A stretch of DNA of 8,432 bases from a bacterium (GTDB lineage: Bacteria; AUK180): contig JAGGYO010000061.1 in the NCBI GenBank assembly GCA_021162505.1, forward strand, positions 1 through 8,432. Direction: 5' to 3'. Positions 1-6,461 of this stretch are shown here, piece after piece. The notes under the pieces were generated by a model, which saw only the letters and a list, made by a program, of their open reading frames with translations, made no database searches and was not told the origin of the DNA. Made by a program: the position numbers and the translations under genes. Position 1 is the first letter of the stretch. Each line of letters begins with the position of its first letter.

Positions 1-1
1 A

Positions 2-646
2 TATAAAAATAAATTTGCTTATATTCCCTATGGAGTAAATAGTATGTTTTTCCGAGATATTTCTCAAAAAAAAATAAAGAAATTCAACAAAAAATATGAT
101 CTCCCTAAAAATTTTCTTTTATATGTCGGTGTTTTAGAACCAAGAAAAAATATTGAGGGCATAATAAAGGCATTTTCACAAATTGCAAAGGAAATTCCTG
201 AATATAAATTATTATTGGTCGGTCGTCGTGGTTGGTATGATGAAAAAATATTCTCACTAATAAAAGAATCCGGGTTAAAGGACAAGGTTCTCCATTTGGG
301 GCATATTGATTATGAGCTTCTCCCCCATTTATATAAAAAAGCTTCAATATTTTTATATCCATCATTTTATGAGGGTTTTGGTATGCCTGTATTGGAATCT
401 ATGGCAGCCGGTTGTCCCGTTATCACCTCGAATATTTCTTCCACAAAAGAAGTTGGAGGCAAGGGAAGTTATTTAATAAATCCTCATAATATTGGTAATA
501 TGGCACAAGCAATTATCAATATTCTCAATGATGACGAATTCAGGGAAAACTTGATTAAACGCGGATTATTCCGGGCACAGGAATTTACATGGGAAAATAC
601 AGCATTAAAAACCGAAAAGTTATATTTGGGAGTTATAAATGATTAA
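2..646 (+). CDS. GT4-family glycosyltransferase, C-terminal part (5' end outside window)
   Basis: This is the sugar-nucleotide-binding half of a retaining, GT-B fold glycosyltransferase that probably adds a sugar to a cell-surface glycan precursor at the cytoplasmic face of the inner membrane. The first ATG, at 44, is not the real start. The frame is open to the left edge, and the codons before it encode IPYGVN, the usual linker leading into this domain, so about half of a typical 350-400 residue protein lies outside the window. Visible motifs are LLYVGVLEPRKN (about 116-151), the LLLVG strand (about 209-223), and the EX7E motif EGFGMPVLE (371-397), whose two glutamates normally contact the donor nucleotide sugar. 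The gene overlaps the next transferase by 8 bases, which suggests a shared operon and translational coupling. The family is clear; donor and acceptor sugars cannot be read from the sequence. Confidence 0.93.
   Translation, partial: YKNKFAYIPYGVNSMFFRDISQKKIKKFNKKYDLPKNFLLYVGVLEPRKNIEGIIKAFSQIAKEIPEYKLLLVGRRGWYDEKIFSLIKESGLKDKVLHLGHIDYELLPHLYKKASIFLYPSFYEGFGMPVLESMAAGCPVITSNISSTKEVGGKGSYLINPHNIGNMAQAIINILNDDEFRENLIKRGLFRAQEFTWENTALKTEKLYLGVIND
628..632 (+). promoter_or_regulatory. Ribosome binding site GGGAG of the GT2 gene
   Basis: GGGAG lies 6 bases before the ATG at 639, inside the end of the preceding glycosyltransferase gene. It supports that start and the 8-base overlap between the two genes. 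Confidence 0.6.
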
Positions 647-1481
647 TGTTAGCTTGGTCACCATATCAACAAATGAATTGCATTATTTGAAGGAATTTTA
701 TAGGACTTTGATGAAATATGAAAAGGATTCAAATTTTGAGTTGATAATTATTGATAATGCTTCAACTGATGGTACATCGAAATGGTTCGAAGCTAAAAAA
801 AATGAAAACATTAAAGTTATACGAAATAGAAAAAAACAAGGGTTTGCATTTAATAATAATGTTGGAATAAAAAGAAGTCAAGGAAGATATGTTCTTATAA
901 TAAATCCAGATATAATCTTTATCGAACCTATATTGAGGAAATTAGTTAATTATATGGATAAAAATCAAAAAGTCGGATTAACCGCTACTAAATTATTAAA
1001 CTTTGACGGGACACTTCAGCGTTCCGCCCGTAGATTCTATAATTATTCCACACTTTTTATTAGGCGATCACCCATATTGGCAACATTCTTAAAAAAATCG
1101 AGTATAAATAAATCGCATCTTTATTATGATATTAATATGAACAGAATATTTTATCCACATTGGGTTCTTGGTGCTTTTATGATGGTCCGTAGAGAATTAT
1201 TTACAAAGATAGGATTTATTGATGAAAGATTTCGCCTATATTTTGAAGATGTTGATTTTTGCAGGAGAATATGGGAGAATAATTGCAAAATATCCTATTT
1301 CCCCCACACGAAGGTAATCCATTTGTATAATAGAGAATCAGATACCAAGAATATTTTCAAAGGATTTAGGTTTAAAAAGGGTGCGCAAATACACTTCCGA
1401 AGTATGATTAAATATCTTTTAAAATATCATCTTTCACTTGGAAAAAAAATCATAGGGTCTATAGGTTCTCGCGGTGAATGA
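639..1481 (+). CDS. GT2-family glycosyltransferase, rhamnosyltransferase-like
   Basis: This is an inverting GT-A fold glycosyltransferase of the WbbL/RfbF-like group, which often moves rhamnose from dTDP-rhamnose onto a lipid-linked O-antigen or exopolysaccharide intermediate. Its 280 residues are close to the usual length. Visible motifs are the N-terminal strand MINVSLVTIS, DNASTDGT (residues 39-46, nucleotide binding), NPD (89-91) in the place of the DXD metal-binding motif, WVLGAFMMVRRE (175-186), and YFEDVDFCRR (201-210), whose acidic pair supplies the likely catalytic base. No membrane segment is evident, so it is cytosolic or peripheral. The ATG start has a good ribosome binding site and overlaps the upstream gene by 8 bases; its end overlaps the next gene by 8 bases. 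The family is secure. The rhamnose assignment rests on motif style only. Confidence 0.93.
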   Translation: MINVSLVTISTNELHYLKEFYRTLMKYEKDSNFELIIIDNASTDGTSKWFEAKKNENIKVIRNRKKQGFAFNNNVGIKRSQGRYVLIINPDIIFIEPILRKLVNYMDKNQKVGLTATKLLNFDGTLQRSARRFYNYSTLFIRRSPILATFLKKSSINKSHLYYDINMNRIFYPHWVLGAFMMVRRELFTKIGFIDERFRLYFEDVDFCRRIWENNCKISYFPHTKVIHLYNRESDTKNIFKGFRFKKGAQIHFRSMIKYLLKYHLSLGKKIIGSIGSRGE

Positions 1482-2544
1482 AAAAACGAAACTTATTATC
1501 ACCGAACAATACGATGTTAAGGGTGGATTGAGTTCAATGGTTAATTCAATCATACCATTTAAAAAGGATGATTGCTTGGTCTTCACTATTAATAATAAGG
1601 GCAAAATGCAAAATACCGAAGAGGTGATCTACAATTATAATAAATTTGCAAGTATTTATCTTTTTAAAATAATAATTTCGCTGTTTGCATTAAAAAAAAT
1701 CCAAAAATACTACAAAAAAATATTAATAATAAGCGCATCTCCATTATTTGGAATAATTGCTTTGTTCCTTCCCATTAGTCCAAAGATTTGGTTCGCCACT
1801 TCTTTTTGGCATGAATTTATCCATAAAGATCTTACCGAAGAATTAAGGCAAAATAAATTGATCTTTCTTGCGGAATTATTCTTACTTCCTTTATATTTCA
1901 TTCTTGAAAATTTGATCGTTCTAAGTAAAAAAATAAAATTTTACTCATTAAGTATTTCAACGCGAAGTAATTATCTTTATAAAAAGAATATTAAAGTAAT
2001 GTATCCGCCAATTGAAGATTATTGGCACGAAATTTCAAAGACGAAAAGGCAAAACACTATTATTTCCGTTGCCAGATTTGATGATACGAGAAAGGATATC
2101 AATACATTATTGCATACCGCCTTATTGCTTCCCCAATATAAATTCTATGTAATTGGTCCCTATCCAAATGATCTTGAGAAAGGAAGGTATGGAAATGTTG
2201 AATTCTTCGGAGAGATGGAAAAGGAACAGATAAAAAAATATCTTGATAAAGCAAAGCTGTTCTACTTACCCTCGAAACAAGAAGGACTTGGGGTTGTTTA
2301 CTTAGAAGCACTTGCCGGCGGATTACCTGTTATTGCAATGAAAAACGGTGGTGCAGAAGATATTATAAAAAACGGTTATAACGGATATCTCTGCAATATC
2401 GGGGATTGTGTATGTGCAGCCCAAAGGATAAGCTCAATATTAGAAAATAAGGGAATTTATGAAAAATTATGTTCCAATTCCATTAAGTTCTCCAAAGAAC
2501 ACAAGGAAAAAAATTCATTAACAGGGAAGAATTTCTTGAAATAA
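1474..2544 (+). CDS. GT4-family glycosyltransferase, GTG start
   Basis: This is a 356-residue GT-B fold retaining glycosyltransferase, third in a run of three and probably part of the same surface-glycan assembly line. The N-terminal domain carries the family-typical glycine-rich loop (DVKGGLSSMV, residues 14-23). The C-terminal domain has SVARFDDTRKDINTLL (198-213), a VIGPYP strand end (226-231), and the EX7E motif EGLGVVYLE (270-278), followed by GGLPVIAMKNGGAEDII. Two hydrophobic stretches (about 61-72 and 131-150) look like membrane-association or core helices. The start is GTG: an in-frame TAG at 1462-1464 lies just upstream, and the ATG at 1478 is in another frame. The ribosome binding site is weak (AGG at 1463-1465), so translation probably depends on the 8-base overlap with the GT2 gene. 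The C-terminus is short of the long helix many GT4 enzymes carry. Sugar specificity is unknown. Confidence 0.92.
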   Translation: MNEKTKLIITEQYDVKGGLSSMVNSIIPFKKDDCLVFTINNKGKMQNTEEVIYNYNKFASIYLFKIIISLFALKKIQKYYKKILIISASPLFGIIALFLPISPKIWFATSFWHEFIHKDLTEELRQNKLIFLAELFLLPLYFILENLIVLSKKIKFYSLSISTRSNYLYKKNIKVMYPPIEDYWHEISKTKRQNTIISVARFDDTRKDINTLLHTALLLPQYKFYVIGPYPNDLEKGRYGNVEFFGEMEKEQIKKYLDKAKLFYLPSKQEGLGVVYLEALAGGLPVIAMKNGGAEDIIKNGYNGYLCNIGDCVCAAQRISSILENKGIYEKLCSNSIKFSKEHKEKNSLTGKNFLK

Positions 2545-2564
2545 TTGGAAAAATAAGGTAGAAT
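2536..2564 (+). promoter_or_regulatory. Candidate sigma70-type promoter for the CsgG-family lipoprotein gene
   Basis: TTGAAA at 2536-2541 and TAGAAT at 2559-2564 each match the consensus at 5 of 6 positions and are exactly 17 bases apart. Transcription would start near 2571, just before the ribosome binding site of the next gene. The -35 box overlaps the end of the third glycosyltransferase gene. This is the only gap in the first 3.6 kb long enough for a promoter, and the gene content changes here. In AT-rich DNA chance matches are common, so this remains a prediction. Confidence 0.45.
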
Positions 2565-2574
2565 GTAATATTAC

Positions 2575-2579
2575 AGGAG
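2575..2579 (+). promoter_or_regulatory. Strong ribosome binding site AGGAG of the CsgG-family gene
   Basis: AGGAG lies 6 bases before the ATG at 2586 and fixes that start. It is one of the two best Shine-Dalgarno sequences in the window. Confidence 0.75.
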
Positions 2580-2585
2580 AGAAGT

Positions 2586-3605
2586 ATGAGGAACGCAAAG
2601 AGAATTTTTATGATTTTGGGTTTACTTGCAGTTTTGGGCTTATTGCTTAATTGTGGTGGTGGTTATATTAGAGTGAAGATGCTCGAACCAGCGCAAATCT
2701 TTTTACCAAATGTAAAAACCATTGCTATCTCGGATTTCAGTGCTACAATAATGTACAATAGATACAAGAGATATAATGAAAATCCTGCATTGGCTTTTTC
2801 AAATAGTTTAACACAAATCTTAATTAATAATGCTTTTTATAAGGTCATTGAAAGAACTCAATTAAATCAGATAATGGCTGAACAACAGCTTTCAATCTCT
2901 GGGCTTACACAAGCTGGCTCACAAAAGATCGGGAAACTTCTTGGTGTTGATGCTATTATTTCCGGAGTTGTCAGCGATTATTCGACTCATGATTCCGGAG
3001 AATGGGTCAATGTTAAAAAATACAATTCAAAGGAAAAAAAGTACTATTATGTAAAAATGTACAAAGCCCTGCGTAGAGCAAGGGTGGAAGTTACCTTTAA
3101 GATCATTGATATTACAACGGGTCAAATTCTTGTATCTAAATCATATTCACAAGAGAAAACCGCAAAATCACAAAAAACTACGCGCATGGCGTCAGTCAAT
3201 GCGTTGCCTTTGGCAAAAACTATTTTGTCTTCCTTGCGTAATCAGATAGCAACGAATTTTGTTAATCAAATTGCACCTCATACTATCTATAAAAGCGAAA
3301 GATTAATATCGGGGAAAGATGCAAGATTCAAAAGCGGCATTAAATTTGCCCAAGGAAGTTTATGGGATAATGCAATCCCAATATTTTCCGATCTGACGAA
3401 AAGTCCGAATCCAAAAGACCTTAAAGCTGCATACTATGATCTTTCAATATGCTATGAAGCTATTGGTGATTATGATAAAGCCCTGCGGTATATAGACAGT
3501 GCTTTGCAATATGGTGCCGATTCATTTATGATAAGGAAAAAAACAGAATTAAATGTACTGAAGCAAAAGAGAGCAAAATTAATGGAGCAATTATATAATA
3601 AATAA
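2586..3605 (+). CDS. CsgG-family outer-membrane lipoprotein with C-terminal TPR-like segment
   Basis: This is a predicted lipoprotein of 339 residues. A short signal peptide (residues 1-22, basic n-region then a leucine-rich core) ends in LLLNC, with Cys23 the predicted lipidated residue. Asn at -1 is not the classic Gly/Ala/Ser, although the position and context are otherwise good. Residues about 41-225 form a CsgG-type domain: NVKTIAISDF (42-51), then the hallmark stretch VIERTQLNQIMAEQQ (87-101), and GKLLGVDAIISGVVSDY (116-132). CsgG itself is the curli secretion pore, but the wider family includes many lipoproteins of unknown role in the periplasm or outer membrane. Residues about 246-310 read as two TPR-like helical hairpins (KFAQGSLWDNAIPIF, AYYDLSICYEAIGDYDKAL), suggesting a protein-binding part. 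No curli subunit or CsgE/CsgF gene is nearby, so a curli role should not be assumed. Confidence 0.85.
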   Translation: MRNAKRIFMILGLLAVLGLLLNCGGGYIRVKMLEPAQIFLPNVKTIAISDFSATIMYNRYKRYNENPALAFSNSLTQILINNAFYKVIERTQLNQIMAEQQLSISGLTQAGSQKIGKLLGVDAIISGVVSDYSTHDSGEWVNVKKYNSKEKKYYYVKMYKALRRARVEVTFKIIDITTGQILVSKSYSQEKTAKSQKTTRMASVNALPLAKTILSSLRNQIATNFVNQIAPHTIYKSERLISGKDARFKSGIKFAQGSLWDNAIPIFSDLTKSPNPKDLKAAYYDLSICYEAIGDYDKALRYIDSALQYGADSFMIRKKTELNVLKQKRAKLMEQLYNK

Positions 3606-3617
3606 TTTATCTCCAAA

Positions 3618-4361
3618 ATGAAAAATAATTTAATTTATCAAGACCTTATCACACTATTAGAAAAGAGTAAAATAGATTTTGAGCATTATATTGAAGGCGA
3701 CAAGTTGTTTTTTACCTTGATCTATAAGATCGCAGAAATAAAAAAGACCAAAGAGTACATTACTGACAATTTAATAAATTTATTTATTATTGCAAAGATA
3801 TTAAGAAAAGAAAAGAAAAAAATTCCCATAAACCGTATAAACGAATTCTACTCTTTTTTACTCACAACGATAGAGGGCTTGCCTGTCAATAAAAGTGATG
3901 CTCTGTTTGTTTTTTCAAAATATTTTAGTTCCATCAGCCATAAAAAGGTCCCTTCTTCACCATCGAAAAAGGTCAAAAAAAACATTTCAGTGTACATTAA
4001 TTACTTGGAAAATGAGGAGACATATATACATGCTTTTATCCTGTATGTATTGGGGTTATCAATGAAAATGAGCAGGTTTAATGCTAATATCCTTTCCAAA
4101 TTCGGAATGCATTATGGTGTTTTATTATTAATAAAAGAGGAATTGGGGAATGAGTCATCAAACATCTTTAAACTAAAACCTTTCATGGAAATGGATTATC
4201 TCGATAAGCTACATTTAATTGGGGGTAAATTGGACAGATATTTTAAGGTGGCGGATTCAGAGCTGGAAAAAATGACGAACAAAGATATTAAGGTTTCTCT
4301 ACTTTATGAACTTACGGATCTATTGGGCGAGGTTTATAATATCATAACAAAGGAATTTTAA
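3618..4361 (+). CDS. Unrecognised helical protein, possible catalytically dead polyprenyl-synthetase-like fold
   Basis: This 247-residue lysine-rich protein is not assigned to a family with confidence. It has no signal peptide, no clear membrane segment, and looks all-helical. The segment at residues 132-178 follows the order and spacing of the C-terminal half of trans-polyprenyl diphosphate synthases: a helix containing a VLGLSMKM stretch, then KFGMHYGVLLLIKEELGN (161-178) where those enzymes have a G-x3-G then QIxDDxxD. The aspartate pair is replaced by KEE, and no first DDxxD motif is visible in the N-terminal half. If the resemblance is real, the protein would be non-catalytic, perhaps a partner subunit. 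The C-terminal helices (about 205-243) also resemble that family. The ATG at 3618 is 12 bases after the lipoprotein stop, in the same frame, and lacks a visible ribosome binding site, so it is probably read from the same transcript. Confidence 0.7.
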   Translation: MKNNLIYQDLITLLEKSKIDFEHYIEGDKLFFTLIYKIAEIKKTKEYITDNLINLFIIAKILRKEKKKIPINRINEFYSFLLTTIEGLPVNKSDALFVFSKYFSSISHKKVPSSPSKKVKKNISVYINYLENEETYIHAFILYVLGLSMKMSRFNANILSKFGMHYGVLLLIKEELGNESSNIFKLKPFMEMDYLDKLHLIGGKLDRYFKVADSELEKMTNKDIKVSLLYELTDLLGEVYNIITKEF

Positions 4362-4365
4362 GATT

Positions 4366-4370
4366 AGGAG
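4366..4370 (+). promoter_or_regulatory. Strong ribosome binding site AGGAG in front of a small ORF
   Basis: AGGAG sits 5 bases before the ATG at 4376. It drives a 24-codon ORF and not the Nudix gene, whose own start at 4457 has no comparable sequence close by. Confidence 0.55.
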
Positions 4371-4375
4371 CTCAA

Positions 4376-4450
4376 ATGGATAATAAAGATCAAATGTTTT
4401 CAAAAGGTATTGTCATAGAGAAGATTTTAGGAAAGTGCTGGATGAACTAA
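4376..4450 (+). CDS. Small ORF (24 aa), possible leader peptide or gene remnant
   Basis: An ATG with a near-ideal ribosome binding site opens 24 codons (MDNKDQMF...GKCWMN) ending in TAA at 4448-4450, followed by two more in-frame TAA codons (4451-4456) and then directly by the Nudix ATG at 4457. The peptide has no recognisable domain, signal sequence or attenuator-like run of one amino acid. It could be a real small protein, or a leader whose termination feeds ribosomes to the Nudix start by reinitiation. It could also be the remains of a longer gene: a -1 shift near 4435 would continue as VLDELIINDEKI to a stop at 4471-4473, overlapping the Nudix gene in the way other genes here overlap. The sequence alone does not decide between these. 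Confidence 0.35.
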   Translation: MDNKDQMFSKGIVIEKILGKCWMN

Positions 4451-4456
4451 TAATAA

Positions 4457-4891
4457 ATGACGAAAAGATATAAGAATCCCACTCCAACTGTGGATATTAT
4501 AATTTATTCTTCAGACAATAAGATCATCTTAATAAAGAGAAAGAATGTCCCTTATGGCTGGGCTATTCCAGGTGGTTTTGTTGATGAAGGTGAATCTCTT
4601 GAACAAGCAGCAAAGCGAGAAGCCAAAGAAGAGACCTCCCTCAATATTAAGCTAATTGAACAATTTTTCACATATTCCAATCCGGAAAGAGATAAAAGAC
4701 AACATACCATAAGTACCGTATTTATAGCAAGGATCATATCCGGTGATCCGCATGCAGAAGATGATGCGCAGGATATAGGGTGGTTCTCTATGGATACTTT
4801 ACCCGTGCCCATTGCTTTTGATCATAAAAGGATAATCAAGGATTTTTATAATTATATTATAAAGGGAGAGAAAATAAAATTAGAGTTCTAA
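4457..4891 (+). CDS. Nudix hydrolase, ADP-ribose pyrophosphatase-like
   Basis: This is a 144-residue single-domain Nudix hydrolase, a cytosolic Mg-dependent enzyme that splits a nucleoside diphosphate linked to another group. The Nudix box GX5EX7REUXEEXGU is present at residues 40-62 (G40, E46, R54, E55, E58, E59), with the catalytic REXXEE intact. The last conserved glycine is Ser61. The PYGWAIPGGFVDEGE run and the short, compact form resemble ADP-ribose pyrophosphatases and related ADP-sugar or dinucleotide hydrolases, but substrate is poorly predicted by sequence in this family, and oxidised nucleotides or FAD are also possible. The ATG at 4457 follows three in-frame TAA codons, so no upstream extension exists, and no good ribosome binding site precedes it. 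The gene overlaps the proposed start of the next gene by 13 bases. Confidence 0.93.
   Translation: MTKRYKNPTPTVDIIIYSSDNKIILIKRKNVPYGWAIPGGFVDEGESLEQAAKREAKEETSLNIKLIEQFFTYSNPERDKRQHTISTVFIARIISGDPHAEDDAQDIGWFSMDTLPVPIAFDHKRIIKDFYNYIIKGEKIKLEF
4863..4868 (+). promoter_or_regulatory. Ribosome binding site AGGGAG supporting an ATT start
   Basis: AGGGAG at 4863-4868 lies within the end of the Nudix gene, 10 bases before the ATT at 4879. No ATG, GTG or TTG lies in that frame between the TAA at 4849-4851 and the TTG at 4966. The site therefore supports ATT as start codon. Confidence 0.45.
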
Positions 4892-5559
4892 TAAAATATT
4901 CTCTTATTATTTTACTGATCTTAACCCAAGGTGCATATTTTAATAAATCCAATATAGCCATTTTTTTGGGGGAAATATCAGGAAAGAAATTTTTATATAA
5001 AGAGATAATCATTGAAAAAGGTAATTCGCAGAATAAAATTAGTTTTTCCGTAGAAGGTTCGTTCACAATTAAAGGTGAAATATCTATATCTACAAAGGGC
5101 TATATTAAGAAAATGAAATTATGGGACATTTCCAAGGGTCGTGTTTCTTATATACGGAATGAAGATGACGACATTATTTTATCTGTTAATTCACTTAGCG
5201 GAGAGTTATTACAAGAGATTCCGTTGGACGAAGGCGCATCGAGTAAATTTCTTTTACCCTCTTGTTTGTGTCAATGGCAATTTCTAATTAAATCTCTCTT
5301 TTTATCTCCCAATATTGTTAAAGCAGCGATAGCTGTCTCTGTTCCATTCTATGAAAACACCTCTGATGGCGGCTCTATATTTATGAAGGACTTACCGGAA
5401 AATACTTCTTTCTCTTCGGTCAAAGTAAAATTCAAAAAAACAGTAAATAAGGATGGTTTTTTATTTACTATCAAACCGCTCAACATTACTATATTAACGG
5501 ACAAGGATCAAAATATCCTCTCTTTTCAAAGAGATAAAGTGAAAATGAGTAAAAAATGA
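4879..5559 (+). CDS. Exported protein of unknown function, probable ATT start
   Basis: I do not recognise this protein. The first conventional start in frame is TTG at 4966 (197 residues), but it has no ribosome binding site. The 29 codons before it are open and encode a convincing export signal: with ATT at 4879 as start the N-terminus is MRVLIKY, then the hydrophobic SLIILLILT, then QGAYFNKS, with likely cleavage after residue 18 or 19. This gives 226 residues. The mature part is rich in alternating hydrophobic and polar residues typical of beta strands, has a Cys-x-Cys pair (residues 129 and 131), and ends in a strand-turn-strand stretch (DKDQNILSFQRDKVKM). A periplasmic or envelope-associated beta protein is inferred. 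There is no lipobox. It overlaps the Nudix gene by 13 bases and ribF by 4 (ATGA), so it lies within a coupled series. Confidence 0.72.
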   Translation: MRVLIKYSLIILLILTQGAYFNKSNIAIFLGEISGKKFLYKEIIIEKGNSQNKISFSVEGSFTIKGEISISTKGYIKKMKLWDISKGRVSYIRNEDDDIILSVNSLSGELLQEIPLDEGASSKFLLPSCLCQWQFLIKSLFLSPNIVKAAIAVSVPFYENTSDGGSIFMKDLPENTSFSSVKVKFKKTVNKDGFLFTIKPLNITILTDKDQNILSFQRDKVKMSKK

Positions 5560-6461
5560 AAATATACTGGGATTTTTTTGAAAAGGATCTGGATGAGCAT
5601 ATTATAGTTATAGGAAATTTTGATGGTATCCATTTGGGTCATTTAAAATTATTAAGGACTGCAAAAAAAAAAATTAAACCCGGTTTAAAACTCGGAGTTA
5701 TTACCTTTTTCCCTCATCCTGAAAGTGTGATAAAAGCACGAAGTGATAATTTTTTTCTAACCACTTATGATGAAAAGATTAAACTTCTTGAAAATGAAGG
5801 GGTAGATACCATTTTCTTCATAGAATTTTCTTCATTGTTCTCCAAATTAAGTCCCAACGAGTTTATTGAGAAATTAATTGAAATTACAAATATAAAAGAA
5901 GTGATCATAGGTAAAAATTTCCGATTTGGCCATTTTGGTAAGGGAAATGCTTCATACTTAAAGAAAAAATTACAGGAATTTTCAATCAAGACCCATGCTA
6001 TATCTCTTTATAAAAAAGCCGGAGAGATCATATCTTCCACCCTTATTCGAAATTGTATTTATGATGGAGAAATTAAAACCGCTGAAAAGTACTTGGGAAG
6101 GGAGTATCTCCTTTGCGGGACGGTTTTACGCGGAAAACAATTGGGGAGGATATTGGGATTTCCCACGGTAAATATAGATGTTCAAAATAAAATAGTTCCG
6201 GCAAACGGTGTTTATAAGGGAATGGCTTATTATTCCGGAAAATCATATTTTGCTCTCATTTTTATTGGCAATTCTTCCTTTAATTCTACCGATGACATTA
6301 TTATTGAAGCATGGCTTGATAAATTTGACAAAGAAATATACGGCGAAGAAATATGTTTGCATATTGAAAAATTTCTTCGTAAGCCAAAGAAGATCGATAA
6401 TGTAAAAGAGTTAAAAGATCTGATCATCAAGGATTATCACAAAGCCCAAAATGAGAATTAA
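5556..6461 (+). CDS. ribF: Bifunctional riboflavin kinase / FMN adenylyltransferase RibF
   Basis: RibF converts riboflavin plus ATP to FMN, then FMN plus ATP to FAD, in the cytosol. Its 301 residues match the usual 300-315. The N-terminal adenylyltransferase domain shows GNFDGIHLGH (residues 20-29, nucleotide-binding HxGH signature), TFFPHP (50-55, usually TFDPHP), GKNFRFGHFGKGN (119-131) and SSTLIR (160-165). The C-terminal kinase domain shows GTVLRGKQLGRILGFPTVN (188-206), PANGVY (215-220), the likely catalytic base Glu251 in IEAWL, and the conserved IYGEE (261-265) leading to FLR. All key residues are present, so both activities are expected. The ATG overlaps the stop of the exported-protein gene (ATGA) and lacks a strong ribosome binding site, which points to translational coupling. 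Its end overlaps the transporter gene by 11 bases. No FMN riboswitch precedes it. Confidence 0.97.
   Translation: MKIYWDFFEKDLDEHIIVIGNFDGIHLGHLKLLRTAKKKIKPGLKLGVITFFPHPESVIKARSDNFFLTTYDEKIKLLENEGVDTIFFIEFSSLFSKLSPNEFIEKLIEITNIKEVIIGKNFRFGHFGKGNASYLKKKLQEFSIKTHAISLYKKAGEIISSTLIRNCIYDGEIKTAEKYLGREYLLCGTVLRGKQLGRILGFPTVNIDVQNKIVPANGVYKGMAYYSGKSYFALIFIGNSSFNSTDDIIIEAWLDKFDKEIYGEEICLHIEKFLRKPKKIDNVKELKDLIIKDYHKAQNEN

Noticed and set aside
44..646. ATG at 44 as the start of the first glycosyltransferase
   Set aside because: The frame is open to the left edge and the preceding codons encode the conserved IPYGVN linker, so the gene begins outside the window.
852..911. NPD replacing DXD in the GT2 enzyme as a sign of inactivity
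   Set aside because: NPD at this place is the usual form in WbbL-like rhamnosyltransferases, so it is normal for the subfamily.
2486..2585. Intrinsic terminator after the glycosyltransferases
   Set aside because: No G+C-rich stem followed by a T run was found; only weak A+T pairings typical of the base composition.
4410..4438. TTGTCA at 4410-4415 as the -35 box of a Nudix promoter
   Set aside because: No acceptable -10 box occurs 16-18 bases downstream.
4552..4812. An 86-codon - strand ORF opposite the Nudix gene
   Set aside because: It is antisense to a complete Nudix domain and has no recognisable features.
5400..5556. FMN riboswitch upstream of ribF
   Set aside because: The upstream DNA is coding to the last base and shows none of the conserved FMN-aptamer segments.
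4966..5559. TTG at 4966 as the start of the exported protein
   Set aside because: It lacks a ribosome binding site, and would discard an in-frame signal-peptide-like segment directly upstream.
6208..6405. A 65-codon + strand ORF inside ribF
   Set aside because: It lies wholly within the kinase domain of ribF, which has intact motifs in the other frame; it is a chance reading.
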